The notes beneath the pieces were generated by a model. That model saw only the letters and a program-made list of their open reading frames with translations, had not been told where the DNA came from and made no database searches. This document shows, one piece after another, positions 18,806 through 27,950 of a stretch of 64,000 nucleotides of DNA. This DNA comes from Bacillus sp. FJAT-42376 (lineage in GTDB: Bacteria; Bacillota; Bacilli; Bacillales; Bacillaceae), in NCBI RefSeq assembly GCF_003816055.1, contig NZ_CP033906.1, forward strand, positions 3,410,001 through 3,474,000, given 5' to 3'. Numbering within the stretch: the stretch's first letter is position 1; each line of letters begins with the position of its first letter. The position numbers were made by a program, and so were the translations under genes.

Positions 18806-19557
18806 GGTGTGCTCACAACCTTTATCTCAGTTTTTTCGGTGTATTCAGCAAGTAAATAGTCATCCAGCTTCTCTGTAATGATGATGGCTTCGTGAAGCTC
18901 CGCAATTTTTGCAAATGTAATCTCATCGAACTTGCTGCTGTCTGCGAGGATATAGGCCTTTTGAGAACAGCGGATGGCACTGGTTTTTACTGCTGCTTCT
19001 TCAGGATCGGGTGTCGTATAGCCTGAATCGGCATGGATTCCATTTACACCCATGAAACATTTATCAAAGCGGTATTCAGTTAAGCTTGATATAGCACGGG
19101 CCCCAATAAGCGCTTTTGTCGTTTGTTTCATATATCCGCCTATTAAGTAAGTAGGGATATGGTGGCTGGCCAGCGATTCCAAGTGCGTTAAACCATTCGT
19201 CACGACCATAATATTTTTCCCCGCTAAGTAAGGAATCATCTGTAAAGTAGTGGTTCCGGCATCAAGAAAAATACGATCTCCGTCTTTCACCATTTCAGCT
19301 GCGTATTGACCGATTTTTTGTTTACTCTCCAGATTGATATCCGATTTTTGCTCAATATCCGGCTCTGTCCCTTTTTGATGCAGAACCTCTGCTCCGCCAT
19401 GGACTCTTTTCAGCTTCTTTTCTTTATGAAGCTGGCTTAGATCTCTTCTTATTGTTGAATCAGAAGATTGAGTTGCATCCACAAGCTCCTGAATATTCAC
19501 AATCTCTTTCTCTTCGATCAGTGCAAGGATCCTGCTGTGGCGTTCCGACGTTATCAT
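18802..19557 (-). CDS. fruR: FruR, DeoR-family repressor of the fructose operon
   Basis: A 251-residue transcription factor. An N-terminal DeoR helix-turn-helix (ILALIEEKEIVNIQELVDATQSSDSTIRRDL) is followed by a sugar-phosphate sensing domain (DAGTTTLQMIPYL, ADSSKFD). It should repress the operon until fructose 1-phosphate is present. It is the first gene and the likely operators lie just upstream at 19622-19700, so it regulates itself. The start ATG at 19557 has a GGAGGTG site before it. Confidence 0.94.
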   Translation of the reverse strand: MITSERHSRILALIEEKEIVNIQELVDATQSSDSTIRRDLSQLHKEKKLKRVHGGAEVLHQKGTEPDIEQKSDINLESKQKIGQYAAEMVKDGDRIFLDAGTTTLQMIPYLAGKNIMVVTNGLTHLESLASHHIPTYLIGGYMKQTTKALIGARAISSLTEYRFDKCFMGVNGIHADSGYTTPDPEEAAVKTSAIRCSQKAYILADSSKFDEITFAKIAELHEAIIITEKLDDYLLAEYTEKTEIKVVSTP

Positions 19558-19610
19558 GCAAGCACCTCCAGTCAGTTTAATAGGGCGTTTTCCTTATGAC
19601 CACATTGTAA

Positions 19611-19700
19611 CGAAAGCCCTTTCAAAAATCAATCAATTTCAATCAAAAACAATCATTTTATCCCTTTTTATATTCATTTACAGTCAAAAACATTCATTTC
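19611..19700 (-). promoter_or_regulatory. fru operator repeats and cre-like site
   Basis: The plus strand holds several copies of a TCAAAAA(C)A(A/T)TCA-type motif (19622-19635, 19639-19656, 19684-19697), a spacing and composition typical of DeoR-family operators. Next to them CGAAAGCCCTTTCA (19611-19624; TGAAAGGGCTTTCG on the minus strand) resembles a cre with two mismatches. Together they fit fructose induction plus glucose repression. Both are pattern matches only. Confidence 0.55.
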
Positions 19701-19802
19701 CTTCTTAAATGATTTTTACGCTTGGCTGTTGTTTTCCGCTGGAGGCTGCTCCCCTATTGTTTTACCTTCCATTCCAGTCAGCCTAAATGATGGAATCCCA
19801 AT

Positions 19803-19857
19803 AAAAAAGACGAAACACCCGGAATGCTCAGCACATCGTTCCGGGTGTTTCGTCTTT
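19803..19857 (-). terminator. Terminator of acsA
   Basis: A long stem, AAAGACGAAACACCCGGAA (19806-19824) with TTCCGGGTGTTTCGTCTTT (19839-19857). The A-run at 19803-19808 gives the T-run for the minus strand. Confidence 0.9.
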
Positions 19858-19890
19858 AAACAATTTCCTATAAAACAGATTCTTTTTCTC

Positions 19891-21606
19891 TTAATCTTCC
19901 ATAGTGGATAAATCACCTGCAGGCAAATCCAGCTCCCAAGCCTTCAGCACCCTTCGCATGATTTTCCCGCTTCTTGTTTTAGGAAGCTTATCTTTGAATT
20001 CTATCTCTCTTGGTGCGGCATGGGCAGCAAGCCCTTTCTTCACAAAGGTACGTATTTCTTCACTTAATTCATCCGAAGGCTCATAGCCATCTCTCAGTGC
20101 AATGAATGCTTTTATGATTTCTCCGCGGACCGGATCCGGTTTGCCGATCACACCAGCTTCTGCAATCGCCGGATGTTCGACAAGCTTGCTTTCTACTTCA
20201 AAAGGTCCGACACGCTCACCTGAAGTCATGATCACATCATCGATCCTGCCTTGAAACCAGAAATACCCGTCTTCATCCATATAAGCGGAATCCCCCGATA
20301 CGTACCAGCCGCCGGGCATAAAATACGATTCATACTTCTCCTGATTGTTCCAGATGGCATACATCATGGACGGCCAGCCTTTTTTTATGGCCAGATTCCC
20401 CATTTGATAAGGAGGAAGCTCGTTCCCCTGATCATCTACAATGGCGGCCTTTACTCCAGGCACCGGTTTTCCCATCGAACCCGGTTTAATTTCAAGACTT
20501 GGGTAATTGCAGATGGTCTGGGATCCGGTTTCTGTCATCCACCATGTATCATGGATCCTTTGGCTGAAGACTTTTGTTCCCCACCGGATTACTTCCGGAT
20601 TAAGAGGTTCACCCACGCTCAAGATATGTCTTAGACTGCTGAGATCATACTCTTTGATAATTTCATCTCCCGCTCCCATGAGCATTCTAAAAGCTGTAGG
20701 GGCGCTGTACCACACCGTTACACCTAAATCTTCAATGGTCTTATACCACGCTTCAGGGTTAAATCTCCCCCCGACGATGACATTAGAAGCTCCATGGAGC
20801 CAAGGTCCAAAGATGCCATATACCGTACCTGTAACCCATCCCGGATCAGCCGTACACCAGTAAACATCCTCTTCTTTCAAATCGAGTACCCATTCAGCTG
20901 TCTGATACTGCTGAATCATTGCCCTTTGTACATGGAGAACCCCTTTCGGCTTTCCGGTGGATCCTGAGGTATAATGCAGCAGCATTCCATCCTCCGCCTC
21001 AAGCCATTCCACGTTAAAGTTTTTTCCGGCTTTTTCCATTTCTTTATGGAAGTTAATATGTTTACTTGTTTCGTCCTGATCTCCGACTAAAATAATGTGT
21101 TTTAATTCCGGCAGTTCATCATGCGGAACCCGGTCAAGCAATTCCGGAGTGGTTACAATGACTTTCGCTCCGCTGTCATAAAGACGGTCTTTTACGGCTC
21201 CCTCCATGAATGCTTCGAACAGGGGCCCTACAATGGCGCCCGCTTTAACCGCTCCTAAAATAATAAAATAGAGCTCCGGTGTTCTTGGCATGAAGACAAA
21301 CACACGGTCTCCCTTTTCTACATCGGCAGCCTGGCGCAGAACATTTGCCGCCTGATTGGATAAATCCTTCATTTCTTTAAACGTATATTTTTCGTTTCGT
21401 GAAGGGTCTCGATAATAAAGCGCAACTTTATTTTTCCGATGGGTTTCTGCATGACGGTCAATCGCTTCATATGCTGCATTTAATTTTCCCGTTTGATGCC
21501 AGGAGAAATTTTTCTCTGCATCGTTCCAGTTAAAGTTCTGATAGGCTTCATCGTAGTCTTTTAGATTATAGTTCCCCTTCGACGCTGGCAGCGCTTCCAA
21601 TTTCAT
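19891..21606 (-). CDS. acsA: Acetyl-CoA synthetase
   Basis: Activates acetate with ATP and CoA to acetyl-CoA, in the cytoplasm. 571 residues, close to B. subtilis AcsA. It has the adenylate-forming motif YTSGSTGKPKGVLH, the SGDSAYMDEDGYFWFQGRIDD region, and the C-terminal catalytic lysine in PKTRSGKIMRR, the site acetylated by AcuA and deacetylated by AcuC or SrtN. Start ATG at 21606 with GAGGGGG before it. It is divergent from acuABC, which share the control region at 21641-21717. Confidence 0.96.
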   Translation of the reverse strand: MKLEALPASKGNYNLKDYDEAYQNFNWNDAEKNFSWHQTGKLNAAYEAIDRHAETHRKNKVALYYRDPSRNEKYTFKEMKDLSNQAANVLRQAADVEKGDRVFVFMPRTPELYFIILGAVKAGAIVGPLFEAFMEGAVKDRLYDSGAKVIVTTPELLDRVPHDELPELKHIILVGDQDETSKHINFHKEMEKAGKNFNVEWLEAEDGMLLHYTSGSTGKPKGVLHVQRAMIQQYQTAEWVLDLKEEDVYWCTADPGWVTGTVYGIFGPWLHGASNVIVGGRFNPEAWYKTIEDLGVTVWYSAPTAFRMLMGAGDEIIKEYDLSSLRHILSVGEPLNPEVIRWGTKVFSQRIHDTWWMTETGSQTICNYPSLEIKPGSMGKPVPGVKAAIVDDQGNELPPYQMGNLAIKKGWPSMMYAIWNNQEKYESYFMPGGWYVSGDSAYMDEDGYFWFQGRIDDVIMTSGERVGPFEVESKLVEHPAIAEAGVIGKPDPVRGEIIKAFIALRDGYEPSDELSEEIRTFVKKGLAAHAAPREIEFKDKLPKTRSGKIMRRVLKAWELDLPAGDLSTMED

Positions 21607-21640
21607 CCCTGAATCCCCCTCAATTCTTGATTCAACTAAT

Positions 21641-21669
21641 ATTATAGTATACCCATCTAATTTTCTCAA
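21641..21669 (-). promoter_or_regulatory. acsA sigma-A promoter
   Basis: On the minus strand TTGAGA (21669-21664), a 17-nt spacer, and TATAAT (21646-21641), about 35 nt before the acsA start codon. Confidence 0.8.
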
Positions 21670-21688
21670 TTTTTAAACTACAGGAATA

Positions 21689-21717
21689 TGAAAACGCTTT
21701 AATGTTTGTAGTATAAT
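21689..21717 (+). promoter_or_regulatory. acuABC promoter with overlapping cre
   Basis: TGAAAACGCTTTAA (21689-21702) matches the CcpA-binding cre consensus with one mismatch and sits where the -35 should be, 17 nt before TATAAT (21712-21717). CcpA bound there would block the acu promoter and, being 20 nt upstream of the acsA promoter, may act on it as well. In B. subtilis both genes are CcpA-repressed. Confidence 0.75.
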
Positions 21718-21774
21718 AGAAGGAAATGCCGATCAGGTAAGCTTTAGGCAAAGGAATACAAGGCGGGTGACCGA

Positions 21775-22407
21775 ATGGAACATAACAAAACCTATAACGC
21801 AATGGAAATAAAAACTCCCAATGGCTCTATCATTATTGAAGGGCCCATATCTTCCGGAAAACTTGCAAGCTATGAATTTCATAAGGATTTAATTGCGTTC
21901 AGACCTCCCGAACAGCAGCATAAGGCGCTAATCGGAATTGCAGAACTGCCTGAAGGAAGAATCCTGGTTGCCAGGGACAAGCACACTATTGTCGGATATG
22001 TTACCTATTTATATCCTGACCCTCTGGAAAGATGGTCTGAAGGAAACATGGAGAACCTCATTGAACTTGGCGCCATAGAAGTCATACCCGATTTTAGAGG
22101 GTACTCTGTCGGGAAAAACCTTCTTCGCGTATCGATGATGGATGATCAAATGGAAGATTACATCGTGATTACAACCGAATACTACTGGCATTGGGATTTA
22201 AAAGGAACGTGCTTGAACGTTTGGGAATATCGTAAAGTGATGGAGAAAATGATGAATGCGGGAGGCCTCGAATGGTACGCAACAGACGAGCCTGAAATAA
22301 GCTCTCATCCTGCGAATTGCCTAATGGCAAGAATCGGGAATCGAATCGGCCCCGATTCGATTCAGGCATTCGATAAGCTCCGTTTCAAAAATCGTTTTAT
22401 GTATTGA
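21775..22407 (+). CDS. acuA: AcuA, protein acetyltransferase acting on AcsA
   Basis: A GNAT-family lysine acetyltransferase, 210 residues, that acetylates and inactivates acetyl-CoA synthetase. It shows the GNAT core IELGAIEVIPDFRGYSVGKNLL (acetyl-CoA binding loop around RGYSVGKNL) and matches AcuA throughout. The ATG at 21775 follows AAGGCGGGTG. First gene of acuABC. Confidence 0.95.
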   Translation: MEHNKTYNAMEIKTPNGSIIIEGPISSGKLASYEFHKDLIAFRPPEQQHKALIGIAELPEGRILVARDKHTIVGYVTYLYPDPLERWSEGNMENLIELGAIEVIPDFRGYSVGKNLLRVSMMDDQMEDYIVITTEYYWHWDLKGTCLNVWEYRKVMEKMMNAGGLEWYATDEPEISSHPANCLMARIGNRIGPDSIQAFDKLRFKNRFMY

Positions 22408-22475
22408 TGAAATCCATTCGTATCTTCTGATTTTCCAGAATGGACAGTGAAGGGTGTAAAGGGGATGGGATTAGC

Positions 22476-23120
22476 ATGATTGTCGATCAAATCATGACGA
22501 GGCATGTATTTACGCTTGATCCGCAAGATACATTGGCGCGGGCAATTGAGGTAATGAAAGAAAACCGGATTCGGCATATACCGATTGTGAATAAAGAAGG
22601 TTCAGTGGCTGGTATTGTTTCGGACCGGGATGTTAAAGATGCCAGTCCTTCTGTATTTCAGATTGCAGAAAAAATGGACGAGCTGAATCAGCCTCTGGAA
22701 AACATCATGAAAACAGATGTCATAACCGGTCATCCTCTCGATTTTGTCGAAGAGATTTCTTCCATCTTTTTCGAGCGGAAAATTGGCTGTATGCCGATTT
22801 TAAAAGCGGGAAAACTGGCGGGCATAATTACAGAGACGGATCTCCTGCATTCTTATGTCCAGCTGACTGGTGCCAATCAGCCGGGCTCACAAATTGAAGT
22901 GAAGGTTCCAAACCGGGCGGGAATGCTTTCAGAAGTGTCAGGAGTCTTTCAGCAGCGCAATATTAATATTGCAAGTGTGCTCGTCTATCCAGACAGGGAC
23001 CAACACTACAAAGTTCTCGTTTTCCGGGTACAGACAATGAATCCGACAGGCATTATATCCGATTTGGAAGCGGCGGGGTATCATGTCCTCTGGCCCAATA
23101 TGCCGGGGATGAACGTATGA
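22476..23120 (+). CDS. acuB: AcuB, CBS and ACT domain protein
   Basis: 214 residues. Two CBS domains (MIVDQIMTRHVFTLDPQDTL and ENIMKTDVITGHPLDFVEEI segments) are followed by an ACT domain (IEVKVPNRAGMLSEVSGVFQQRNINIASV). AcuB belongs to the acetoin/acetate utilisation operon; its biochemical role is not settled, but the domains suggest ligand sensing. I start at the ATG at 22476, which opens the first CBS domain; an in-frame ATG 36 nt upstream adds an unrelated tail. The stop overlaps acuC by 4 nt. Confidence 0.93.
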   Translation: MIVDQIMTRHVFTLDPQDTLARAIEVMKENRIRHIPIVNKEGSVAGIVSDRDVKDASPSVFQIAEKMDELNQPLENIMKTDVITGHPLDFVEEISSIFFERKIGCMPILKAGKLAGIITETDLLHSYVQLTGANQPGSQIEVKVPNRAGMLSEVSGVFQQRNINIASVLVYPDRDQHYKVLVFRVQTMNPTGIISDLEAAGYHVLWPNMPGMNV

Positions 23121-24292
23121 GGGATTCCATATTCATTTATTCAGAAGAATACATGAAATACCAGTTCAATCAGAATCACCCTTTTAATCAGCTCCGGGTG
23201 AAACTGACTTTGGATTTACTGAAAAAAATGGGGAAGCTGGATGACAGCATGATTGTGCCCGCAAGAAAAGCCTCATGTGAAGAGCTTGCGCTTGTACATG
23301 ATATGAAATATATCCAGGCTGTCCAAAAAGCAGGGAAAGGGCAGCTGGGGGAAGAAGAAGCGCTCAATTATGGCATTGGAACAGAGGACACCCCCATTTT
23401 TGAAGGAATGCATGACGCCAGTGCTTATCTTGTGGGTGGTACGCTTAAAGCAGCTGATGAAGTTATGTCAGGAAAAGCGAAGCACGCTTTAAATCTCGGA
23501 GGCGGACTGCACCACGGCTTTCGGGGCAAGGCATCCGGCTTTTGCATTTATAATGACAGCTCGGTTGCGATTAAATACATGCAAAAGAAATACAACGCCC
23601 GGGTTTTATATGTGGATACAGATGCCCATCATGGAGATGGGGTGCAGTGGACTTTTTATGATGATCCATCTGTTTGCACCCTCTCCCTGCATGAAACGGG
23701 ACGCTATTTATTTCCCGGCACAGGCAATATTACAGAGCGAGGTCATGGTGCAGGATACGGCTATTCATTTAACATTCCGCTTGATGCATTTACAGAAGAT
23801 GAATCATGGCTTGATGCCTATAAAAAATCGTTTAGAGAGATTATCCGGTTTTTTAAGCCTGATGTTATTTTCACACAAAATGGAGCAGATGCTCATTACT
23901 ATGATCCGCTTACTCACCTTTCCTCCTCTATTGAAATTTATAAAGAAATACCGAAGCTTGCCCATGAATTAGCGCATGAATATTGCGATGGCAGATGGAT
24001 TGCCGTCGGCGGCGGCGGATATGATATTTGGAGAGTTGTCCCAAGAGCATGGTCCATGATTTGGCTGCAAATGCAAAATGAAATTCCAGAAGGAGCTTTG
24101 CCAAAGGATTGGCTCTCAGCATGGAAAGACCAGGCTCCTGTCCCGCTGCCTCCGCTTTGGGAAGATCCGGAGGCTCTCTATAAACCGATTCCCCGCAAAC
24201 CGGAAATCGAAGAAAAAAATGCCCATACGGTGTTTAAAGCATTGCAGATTATTCAAAAGGATGAAAGGACTCAGAACAATGTAAATGGCTAA
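23117..24292 (+). CDS. acuC: AcuC, histone deacetylase-family protein deacetylase
   Basis: 391-residue zinc-dependent deacetylase that reactivates acetylated AcsA. The class signature is present: NLGGGLHHGFRGKASGFCIYND, the metal ligands in DTDAHHGDGVQ, and FTQNGADAHYYDPL. Translation is coupled to acuB by the ATGA overlap. The operon ends here, in contrast to B. subtilis where motPS follow; the CTGGGACA element starts 13 nt after the stop. Confidence 0.95.
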   Translation: MRDSIFIYSEEYMKYQFNQNHPFNQLRVKLTLDLLKKMGKLDDSMIVPARKASCEELALVHDMKYIQAVQKAGKGQLGEEEALNYGIGTEDTPIFEGMHDASAYLVGGTLKAADEVMSGKAKHALNLGGGLHHGFRGKASGFCIYNDSSVAIKYMQKKYNARVLYVDTDAHHGDGVQWTFYDDPSVCTLSLHETGRYLFPGTGNITERGHGAGYGYSFNIPLDAFTEDESWLDAYKKSFREIIRFFKPDVIFTQNGADAHYYDPLTHLSSSIEIYKEIPKLAHELAHEYCDGRWIAVGGGGYDIWRVVPRAWSMIWLQMQNEIPEGALPKDWLSAWKDQAPVPLPPLWEDPEALYKPIPRKPEIEEKNAHTVFKALQIIQKDERTQNNVNG

Positions 24293-24304
24293 ATGAAAAA
24301 GGGG

Positions 24305-24646
24305 CTGGGACATAACTAAAATTGTTGTCCTTATAGCCGAATATTTCTTTTGAAAAAGCACTGTTTAACTTAGCTGTTGATTGCAGCTAGCAGTCGTTCG
24401 CTTATCCTTGGGCGGGCGGTTGAGCCTCCTCCTGGCTTCGCCACTGCGGGGTCTCACCTGTTCCGCTGCTCTAAGCAGGAGTCTCACGCCTTCCGCTCCA
24501 ATCAACAGGTGTTAAAAATTAACAGCATGCTTTACCTTAGCCTTTGAAAAAAGCTTGAAAAACAGAAAAACCGAACGATTACGAAGCTCTATTTCAGAGT
24601 TTCAAATAATCGGTCGGTTTTTTCAGCCGGAAATCTTTTGTCCCAG
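24305..24646 (+). repeat. CTGGGACA-bounded intergenic element, copy A (342 bp)
   Basis: Begins CTGGGACATAAC and ends TTTTGTCCCAG, an inverted repeat at its edges. Inside: AAATATTTCTTTTGAAAAAG-like left arm (24340-24360), a GC-rich stretch framed by GTTGATTGC and CAATCAACAGGTGTT, and the palindrome CCGAACGATTA...TAATCGGTCGG (24566-24623). Copy B at 55343-55579 has the same outer arms in the opposite orientation. The element fills the whole acuC-ccpA gap, leaving about 10 nt at each side. Confidence 0.85.
24566..24623. terminator. Bidirectional terminator hairpin between acuC and ccpA
   Basis: AAAAACCGA(A)CGATTA pairs with TAATCG(G)TCGGTTTTTT with flanking A- and T-runs on both sides, so it can stop both convergent transcripts. 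The same hairpin is found at 55455-55513. Confidence 0.75.
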
Positions 24647-24655
24647 TTGTTTCTC

Positions 24656-25657
24656 TTATTTAGTGGACTGGCGCACTTCAATGCGGTGTGGAAGCTCAAC
24701 CGCCTTTTCATCTACAGTCTCTTTATTCATCAGCTTCGTCAGCAGTCTCATTGCTACTGCTCCGATATCATAGGTTGGCTGGACAACGGTTGTAAGCTGA
24801 GGCCGGACCATTGTAGCCAGACGTGTATTATCAAACCCGATGATTTCCACATCTTTAGGAATATTGTATCCCCTGTCCTGAGCAGCATGAATAACGCCTA
24901 AAGCCATCTCATCGGTTCCCACGAAAATAGCCGTTGGTTTATCTGCCAGTTCCTCAAGCTTCTCAAACGCTTCAATACCGGAATCGTACGTGTAATCCCC
25001 TTCTGTTACAAGCTCTTCATCAAAAGAAAGGCCGGCTTCATTCAGTGCGCGTTTATAGCCTGCAAGTTTTTTTTCGCGGTTTGTCGGTTCTTCCAAAGGA
25101 CCTGATACATATCCAATGCGTTTGTGTCCTTTTTCTGCAAGCATGGTTACCGCATCAAAAGCACCCTGTTCATAATTAATATTCACAGAATGTGTTTCAT
25201 TCTCCATATCAACCGAGGCTGCAAGAACGATGGGAACAGGGGAACGTTTAAATTCTTCCGTGTGGGCGCTTGTCACGTTTCCGCTCATAAACAGAATTCC
25301 GTCTACCTGTTTGCCCAGCATGGTATTAAGCAAATGGAGTTCCTTGTCGAGGTTTTGATCAGAGTTGCTTAAAATGATGTTGTATTTGTACATAGTGGCG
25401 ATGTCTTCTATTCCTCTTGCAAGTTCTGCATAAAAGATACTGGAGATATCCGGAATAATTACACCGACTGTTGTTGTTTTTTTGCTTGCAAGTCCCCTTG
25501 CTACTGCATTTGGACGATACCCAAGCCGTTCAATCGATTCGAGCACCTTTTTGCGTGTTGTCGGTTTTACATTTGGATTGCCATTCACGACACGTGATAC
25601 GGTTGCCATCGAAACATTTGCTTCCCGCGCCACATCATATATGGTGATATTGCTCAT
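24656..25657 (-). CDS. ccpA: Catabolite control protein A
   Basis: LacI-family regulator, 333 residues, that binds cre sites with phosphorylated HPr or Crh as corepressor. N-terminal helix-turn-helix [22 protein letters not shown] with hinge [12 protein letters not shown], then the periplasmic-binding-type core ([44 protein letters not shown]). Close match to CcpA over its length. A single gene with its own promoter; cre-like sites are found upstream. In B. subtilis aroA lies upstream of ccpA in the same order. Confidence 0.97.
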   Translation of the reverse strand: MSNITIYDVAREANVSMATVSRVVNGNPNVKPTTRKKVLESIERLGYRPNAVARGLASKKTTTVGVIIPDISSIFYAELARGIEDIATMYKYNIILSNSDQNLDKELHLLNTMLGKQVDGILFMSGNVTSAHTEEFKRSPVPIVLAASVDMENETHSVNINYEQGAFDAVTMLAEKGHKRIGYVSGPLEEPTNREKKLAGYKRALNEAGLSFDEELVTEGDYTYDSGIEAFEKLEELADKPTAIFVGTDEMALGVIHAAQDRGYNIPKDVEIIGFDNTRLATMVRPQLTTVVQPTYDIGAVAMRLLTKLMNKETVDEKAVELPHRIEVRQSTK

Positions 25658-25692
25658 TTTTATACACTCCTTTAACTTGCCTGCATGTCCTG

Positions 25693-25720
25693 TTTATATG
25701 TAGTATGAGCAACTTATCAA
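25693..25720 (-). promoter_or_regulatory. ccpA sigma-A promoter (putative)
   Basis: On the minus strand TTGATA (25720-25715), a 16-nt spacer and TATAAA (25698-25693), about 40 nt before the start codon. Confidence 0.6.
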
Positions 25721-25775
25721 AATAATTGCAGTTTCGCTCTATTTCTACATTCATGTACTTAATCATACGATACTA

Positions 25776-25847
25776 TGAAAGCGTAAGCAACGAATTTACA
25801 ACGTTTTAACGCGGATTTTGAATACTCAGTTTCATTAAGCGCTTACT
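25776..25847 (-). promoter_or_regulatory. Two cre-like sites upstream of ccpA
   Basis: TGAAAGCGTAAGCA (25776-25789, two mismatches to cre) and ATTAAGCGCTTACT (25834-25847, palindromic core TAAGCGCTTA). Both lie upstream of the putative ccpA promoter, so they could mediate autoregulation. The rest of 25850-26030 holds a partial dispersed repeat (GCGCCTTCCACTCCAATCAG, 25976-25995) and no gene. Confidence 0.45.
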
Positions 25848-26030
25848 TCCGCCTATTCTGGAAAACTTTGCTTCATATCGGGTGAACTAAGGCAGGATTT
25901 CCTTAGGAGTGCTGTGCGGATGATGTGTTTTCATATATCCTCCTGTTTTCCATTATTGCAGCTGGCAGGTGCTCGCGCCTTCCACTCCAATCAGCAAGTG
26001 TTAAAAATCGGCATCAGGTTTTAGAATAAA

Positions 26031-26061
26031 AAAAGAAACAGCCTGCTCTGCAGCAGGCTGT
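26031..26061 (-). terminator. Terminator of aroA
   Basis: ACAGCCTGCT-CTGC-AGCAGGCTGT (26038-26061) with an A-run at 26028-26035 on the plus strand. It lies 10 nt after the aroA stop and separates it from ccpA. Confidence 0.88.
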
Positions 26062-26070
26062 TCCCCAAAA

Positions 26071-27147
26071 TTATGCTTTTGCTTTCACCATCGGTCTTAG
26101 CTCAGAAATCCAATGATCGAATTCGTCAATATTCATTTGCTGTGCAGAATCGGAAAGTGCAACGGCCGGGTCAGGGTGAACCTCTGCCATTACTCCGTCT
26201 GCTCCAATTGCAAGTGCAGCTTTTGCAGTTGGAAGAAGAAGATCTTTTCTTCCTGTGGAATGCGTTACATCCACGAATACCGGTAAATGAGTTTCCTGTT
26301 TTAAAATCGGCACAGCTGATATATCCAGCGTGTTGCGGGTTGCTTTTTCATATGTGCGGATACCGCGCTCACAAAGAATGATTTGATCATTTCCTTGAGC
26401 AATAATGTACTCAGCTGCATTCATGAACTCCTGCAGTGTTGCAGCAAGCCCTCTTTTCAGAAGCACTGGCTTACGGACGGCCCCTGCCGCTTTCAATAGC
26501 TCAAAGTTTTGCATGTTGCGTGCACCAATCTGGATAACATCTACATAATCAAGAGCAACTTCAATATCAGCAGGATTTACGATTTCACTGATAACCGCAA
26601 GATCGTATTCGTCCGCTACCTTTTTGAGAATTTTCAATCCTTCTAATCCTAATCCCTGGAAGTCGTATGGGCTTGTTCTTGGCTTGAACGCTCCGCCTCG
26701 AAGAATTTTAATTCCTTGTTTTTTAGCTGCTGCTGCCACTGCCGCAACCTGCTCATAGCTTTCAACAGCACATGGGCCGACAATGAAGGATTGCCCTCCG
26801 TCGCCAATTGGCTCGCCTTTTACCATGACCACTGTATCTTCCGGCTTTTTCTTCCGTGACACGAGCAGGGCTTTGCTGTGATCATCTTCCTGGAGCTCCA
26901 GTCCGGCTTTGAAGATTTCTTTAAATATATGCTGAAGAGTAGATGGTTCAAACGGTCCATCATTAGACTCCAGAATTTGGTTCAGCATTTTGCGTTCACG
27001 TACCGGGTCATAACGATTAACACCCTGCGTTTCTTTTGCTTTTCCAATTTCCTGAACCAGTCTGCCCCGTTCATTGATTAGTTTGAGAATCTGAAGGTTT
27101 ATTTCGTCTGCTCTTTCTCGAAGTGCTTCTAATTCTGCGTGACTCAT
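26071..27147 (-). CDS. aroA: Bifunctional DAHP synthase and chorismate mutase
   Basis: First committed enzyme of the shikimate pathway (phosphoenolpyruvate plus erythrose 4-phosphate) with a chorismate mutase fused at the N-terminus, which serves as feedback sensor in Bacillus. Residues 1-90 are the AroQ-type mutase ([20 protein letters not shown]); the rest is the type I-beta synthase barrel ([49 protein letters not shown]). 358 residues, as in B. subtilis AroA(G). I prefer the ATG at 27147 because AAAGG is well spaced from it; an ATG at 27156 is possible. Confidence 0.95.
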   Translation of the reverse strand: MSHAELEALRERADEINLQILKLINERGRLVQEIGKAKETQGVNRYDPVRERKMLNQILESNDGPFEPSTLQHIFKEIFKAGLELQEDDHSKALLVSRKKKPEDTVVMVKGEPIGDGGQSFIVGPCAVESYEQVAAVAAAAKKQGIKILRGGAFKPRTSPYDFQGLGLEGLKILKKVADEYDLAVISEIVNPADIEVALDYVDVIQIGARNMQNFELLKAAGAVRKPVLLKRGLAATLQEFMNAAEYIIAQGNDQIILCERGIRTYEKATRNTLDISAVPILKQETHLPVFVDVTHSTGRKDLLLPTAKAALAIGADGVMAEVHPDPAVALSDSAQQMNIDEFDHWISELRPMVKAKA

Positions 27148-27156
27148 TCTACTCAT

Positions 27157-27600
27157 CCTTTCGCTGTATCTTTCTATTACGCAAGTTATGAATCGCTATG
27201 TTCACGCCCGCGTTTCTGATTAGTGTTTATTATAAACAACTTTTCTTTCGATGTCACGAAAAAATTCTTTATCATTTAAACGCTTTTAAGCGATAAAGCA
27301 TTTTATTCACCAGACAGCGTGTTTGTGCCTATTTTCATTAGTAATGTCCGCCTTCTGTTTCGGTTTCTGCCAAGATACTCCGGGGAGCTGTCCAGTAAGT
27401 CCGTTTTAAAGCTCTCGCCCTTTTTGGCGAGAGCAGCCGCCTGCCGGGTCGCAACCATCCCGCTGCTCCCGCAGAGTCCCGCCCTTTCGCTTCATCACCC
27501 TGTTCAAACAAAAAAAGGGAACCGCTAAGAATGCGTCTCCCTTTTTTGTACATGAGCCTTTTCAGGCAACCCTGTCACCATTTTACGTTTAAACAGGAAT
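27157..27600. other. Intergenic stretch between aroA and ytxJ, no gene seen
   Basis: AT-rich near the aroA start, then a GC-rich degenerate repeat (27395-27500) and a hairpin at 27509-27547. No open frame with a credible ribosome site was found. The aroA promoter should lie in 27160-27290 but was not placed with confidence. Confidence 0.5.
27509..27547 (-). terminator. Hairpin of a dispersed family, probable ytxGHJ terminator
   Basis: AAAAAAAGGGA(A)CCGC / GCGTCTCCCTTTTTT with loop TAAGAAT. It is about 55 nt past the ytxJ stop. A near-identical hairpin in the opposite orientation is at 53878-53915. Confidence 0.65.
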
Positions 27601-27930
27601 TTATAAAGCCGAGGCTTTTTTTAGTGAATCCGCGGTTATGTTCCAATGGGATGCATTCCATATGGCTGCTCCGTGGTCAATCAGCAAAGCTTGCGGAGAT
27701 TCATGCTTCACACCCAGTTTTTCTGCAATGTAAGCGGAAAGCTCCCGGGACTCCTGCACATGGAGATAATAGGTTTTAACATCTTCTCCAAGGCTGGCAT
27801 CGTACTCAGAGAACTGTCTAAATGCTTCCTTACTGATTGGGCATGTGAGGCTGTGCTTTATAAACAAGAAGCGATTATGCTGCTCTAGAAGTTCTTCAAA
27901 CTGGCCAATATCGTTAATTTGCTGTTTCAA
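27601..27930 (-). CDS. ytxJ: YtxJ/BrxC, monothiol bacilliredoxin
   Basis: A 109-residue thioredoxin-fold protein with the single-cysteine active site TCPIS (residues 29-33), the mark of BrxC-type bacilliredoxins, which take bacillithiol from oxidised protein cysteines. The start is TTG at 27930, fixed by a strong AAGGAGG 8 nt upstream. Third gene of ytxGHJ, but an intrinsic terminator lies between it and ytxH, so its level is probably lower than that of ytxGH. Confidence 0.92.
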   Translation of the reverse strand: MKQQINDIGQFEELLEQHNRFLFIKHSLTCPISKEAFRQFSEYDASLGEDVKTYYLHVQESRELSAYIAEKLGVKHESPQALLIDHGAAIWNASHWNITADSLKKASAL

Positions 27931-27950
27931 CTTTGTATCCTCCTTTATAT

